Shown piece after piece: positions 10,994 to 12,240 of a DNA stretch of 12,240 bases (its first letter is position 1; the number at the start of each line of letters is the position of its first letter). Position numbers and translations under genes: made by a program. The notes beneath the pieces are model-generated. The model was not told where the DNA came from. It was given only the letters and a program-made list of their open reading frames with translations, and searched no databases. The stretch spans positions 789,986-802,225 of the forward strand of contig MU646351.1 of NCBI GenBank assembly GCA_026770585.1, given 5' to 3'. This stretch comes from Baffinella frigidus (Eukaryota > Cryptophyceae > Cryptomonadales > Baffinellaceae).

Positions 10994-11066
10994 TTACTTG
11001 TCCGCGGAGTTGGCGAACTTGACGGGGCCGTCGCCGTTGGGCGCGAGGAGCACACCCAAGCAATGC
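10994..11066 (-). CDS. Possible terminal exon of an unrecognised minus-strand gene
   Basis: Read on the minus strand from 11066 to 10994 after an acceptor CGGCAG. It codes HCLGVLLAPNGDGPVKF then ANSADK and TAA. Nearly every codon ends in G or C, as in the epimerase exons, and the acceptor is followed by G. I do not recognise the protein and see no upstream exon in the window. Two truncated copies of its 5' end with acceptor lie upstream on its strand (11118-11143 and 11258-11286), the pattern seen for the epimerase exons. Confidence 0.35.
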
Positions 11067-11085
11067 CTGCCGTTCAGGTTTGAGG

Positions 11086-11200
11086 GCTTAGGGATTGGTT
11101 TCTAGGGTTTAGGGATTAGGAGCACACCCAAGCAATGCCTGCCAGGGTTCATGGTTCATGGTTCAGGGTTCAGGGTTCAGGGTTCAGGGTTCACGGGAAA
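11086..11200 (+). repeat. Telomere-like and GGTTCAGGG repeats
   Basis: TTTAGGGATT variants at 11086-11117 and about seven GGTTCA(T/G)G units at 11144-11196, interrupted by the minus-strand exon echo. Confidence 0.85.
11118..11143 (-). pseudogene. Acceptor-side echo of the minus-strand exon, copy 1
   Basis: AGGAGCACACCCAAGCAATG with CCTGCC equals 11047-11072; on the minus strand this is the acceptor and the first ~7 codons. It ends at telomere-like repeats. Confidence 0.7.
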
Positions 11201-11257
11201 TGGTGGTGTTTGTTTGGTACACGCCTCAACGAGACACGCTGTGAGCACCGCGCCCCA

Positions 11258-11286
11258 CGCGAGGAGCACACCCAAGCAATCCCTGC
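11258..11286 (-). pseudogene. Acceptor-side echo of the minus-strand exon, copy 2
   Basis: CGCGAGGAGCACACCCAAGC with AATCCCTGCC matches 11042-11070 with one change (CAT to GAT). On its 5' plus side, GCACCGCGCCCCACGCG is repeated at 11399-11415. Confidence 0.7.
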
Positions 11287-11289
11287 CAG

Positions 11290-11390
11290 CAGGGTTGAGG
11301 GTTACGGGTTTGGGGCTTGGGGTTGAGGGTTGCACCAATACCCCCCTTTAGGGTTTGGGGTTTGGGGTTGAGGGTTACACCGATACCCCC
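11290..11390 (+). repeat. Telomere-like TTTAGGG/TTTGGGG variants
   Basis: GGGTTTGGGG, GGTTGAGGGTT and TTTAGGGTTTGGGG; GGTTGAGGGTT followed by CACCNATACCCCCC occurs twice. Confidence 0.85.
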
Positions 11391-11448
11391 CAAGCTAGCA
11401 CCGCGCCCCACGCGGCAGCCATCCGATCGTGCGAGCCACCACTGCAGA

Positions 11449-11480
11449 GTCACCTCGCTCATAAGGAGGCAAACCCCCTA
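11449..11480. mobile_element. Family C fragment
   Basis: TCACCTCGCTCATAAGGAGG with CAAACCCCCTAG; one arm only, directly before a B element. Confidence 0.6.
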
Positions 11481-11485
11481 GAGGC

Positions 11486-11590
11486 TATCCCTTAAGTGCC
11501 CATTAGGCTCATACGCCCTACCGTAGGGCCCTAGGACCTGCCTAGGACCTCTTGGCGGTCAAATTTGACCGCCTGGCCACTTAAGGGATA
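11486..11590 (-). mobile_element. Family B MITE, copy 6
   Basis: TATCCCTTAAGTGCCCATTA to CTGGCCACTTAAGGGATA with CCTACCGTAGGGCCC inside; reverse orientation like copy 3. Confidence 0.9.
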
Positions 11591-11947
11591 CGTCTGCGCC
11601 ATTCGACCAGGCGTTAATCTGGTACACCTCCACTGATTTTACAGTGAATTCACAACCTCGAGACGCACAGCTGCTAGGACCCTACCGTAGGCCCATCCAT
11701 CTCTGTGTACATCCCTTCGCAAGGCGTTGCTTATCTGCGAAGCCCATTGGAACAGGGGTTCCCAGCAAAACGGCAGATGAAACAGAAGAAGCGAATTCCC
11801 TCAAAAATCACTCAACAGCAACCGCTGAAACCCTGGTGAACCTGGACCTCTGTTTCCATTTGTCTTCCGAGGCTAGAGACAGCCCTTTCTCTTGCTTGAG
11901 ATGCTAGAGACAGCCTTTCAACAGGGCCGGCGTCTCCGCACATGGAG
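11591..11947. other. Unclassified stretch, no gene seen
   Basis: An open frame at 11644-11907 lacks coding-like composition. CGCAAGGCGTTGCTTATC near 11719 resembles GGGCAAGGCGACGCATTATC near 10467, and GAGATGCTAGAGAC resembles GAGATGCAAGAGGC near 10520, so this is a diverged repeat. Confidence 0.45.
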
Positions 11948-12073
11948 TACAGGGGCACCTCACTCATGAGGAGGCGCAACCCCTATAGGACCCTACAGTT
12001 GGCCTATCTACAGCCCTACGGGTGTCATAGGGGGGGGCGCGGCGGCTCCTTGAGGGCGAGGTACCCTTTACGC
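11948..12073. mobile_element. Family C hairpin element, diverged, with flanking direct repeat
   Basis: TACAGGGGCACCTCACTCAT opposite CTCCTTGAGGGCGAGGTACC. GGCCGGCGTCTCCGCACA lies before it (11927) and GGCCGGCGTCTCCACACA after it (12077), a 17 of 18 direct repeat. Confidence 0.75.
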
Positions 12074-12157
12074 AGGCCGGCGTCTCCACACAAGGCCTAC
12101 GCAGCCCAAAGCACACCCATCCACAAACTTAAAAATGAACCCTCCCACTAACACACT

Positions 12158-12240
12158 GCAAATGTAACGGCCCTGCTACGCTCGACAATTCCTCCATCCC
12201 CTGAGATTTGGGCCGTTGCATCTGCACTGCAGATGTAACG
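12158..12240. repeat. Foldback repeat at window end
   Basis: GCAAATGTAACGGCCC (12158-12173) is inverted by GGGCCGTTGCATCTGC (12210-12225), and CGTTGCATCTGCA is inverted again by TGCAGATGTAACG ending at 12240. Probably cut by the window end. Confidence 0.7.

Noticed and set aside
11644-11907. 87-codon plus-strand open frame
   Set aside because: No splice-like ends, no G/C-ending codon bias like the accepted exons, and internal similarity to the repeat near 10440-10540.

Overview
This looks like nuclear DNA of a repeat-rich, intron-rich protist. No long intact reading frame exists; coding sequence is in short GC-rich exons in a dense mosaic of short repeats. Plant-type telomere repeats (CCCTAAA/TTTAGGG) occur internally, and one intron seems to use a GA rather than GT donor. 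Together these suggest an alveolate (dinoflagellate or chromerid-like), but the lineage is inference from few clues.

The main gene is on the plus strand. Seven exons (1164-1238, 2651-2775, 3738-3811, 4743-4814, 6423-6502, 7271-7377, 8265-8375 or to the stop at 8409) join with matching phases into one open frame. It encodes the C-terminal two thirds of an extended short-chain dehydrogenase/reductase that I read as a UDP-glucuronate 4-epimerase. The Ser-rich ASSSSVYG segment, the YxxxK catalytic pair (YGATK), FFTVYGEWGRPDM, RDFTYV and VFNLGG appear in family order and spacing. The N-terminal NAD-binding exons are not seen and probably lie before base 1. The gene may continue past exon 7 into 8901-8947 and possibly 9836-9897. 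A possible last exon of another gene lies on the minus strand at 10994-11066.

The most unusual feature is what I call exon echoes. Every clear epimerase exon has at least one truncated, diverged copy of one of its own ends in the adjacent intron. Copies of an exon's 5' end (with acceptor) lie upstream of it; copies of its 3' end (with donor) lie downstream. Most base differences between echo and exon are synonymous, so the copies diverged while under coding constraint or came from a functional paralogue. The minus-strand exon candidate shows the same pattern.

The rest is mostly short mobile elements: family A (about 90 bp, some 16 copies, both orientations, sometimes foldback pairs); family B (about 105 bp, TATCCCTTAAGTGGC-type inverted ends, TA target duplication, seven copies); family C (110-240 bp hairpins ending TACAGGGGTACCTCGCTCATAAG, one nested in another); family D (hairpins with ATACAACCCCGTGTAGG ends, one split by a B copy); family E (about 132 bp with 10-13 bp target duplications). 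Between them lie a TAATCAG-type tandem array, CT-rich microsatellites and telomere-like tracts. The 3' third (9100-12240) is almost entirely hairpin elements and telomere-like repeats. No tRNA, rRNA or CRISPR array was recognised.
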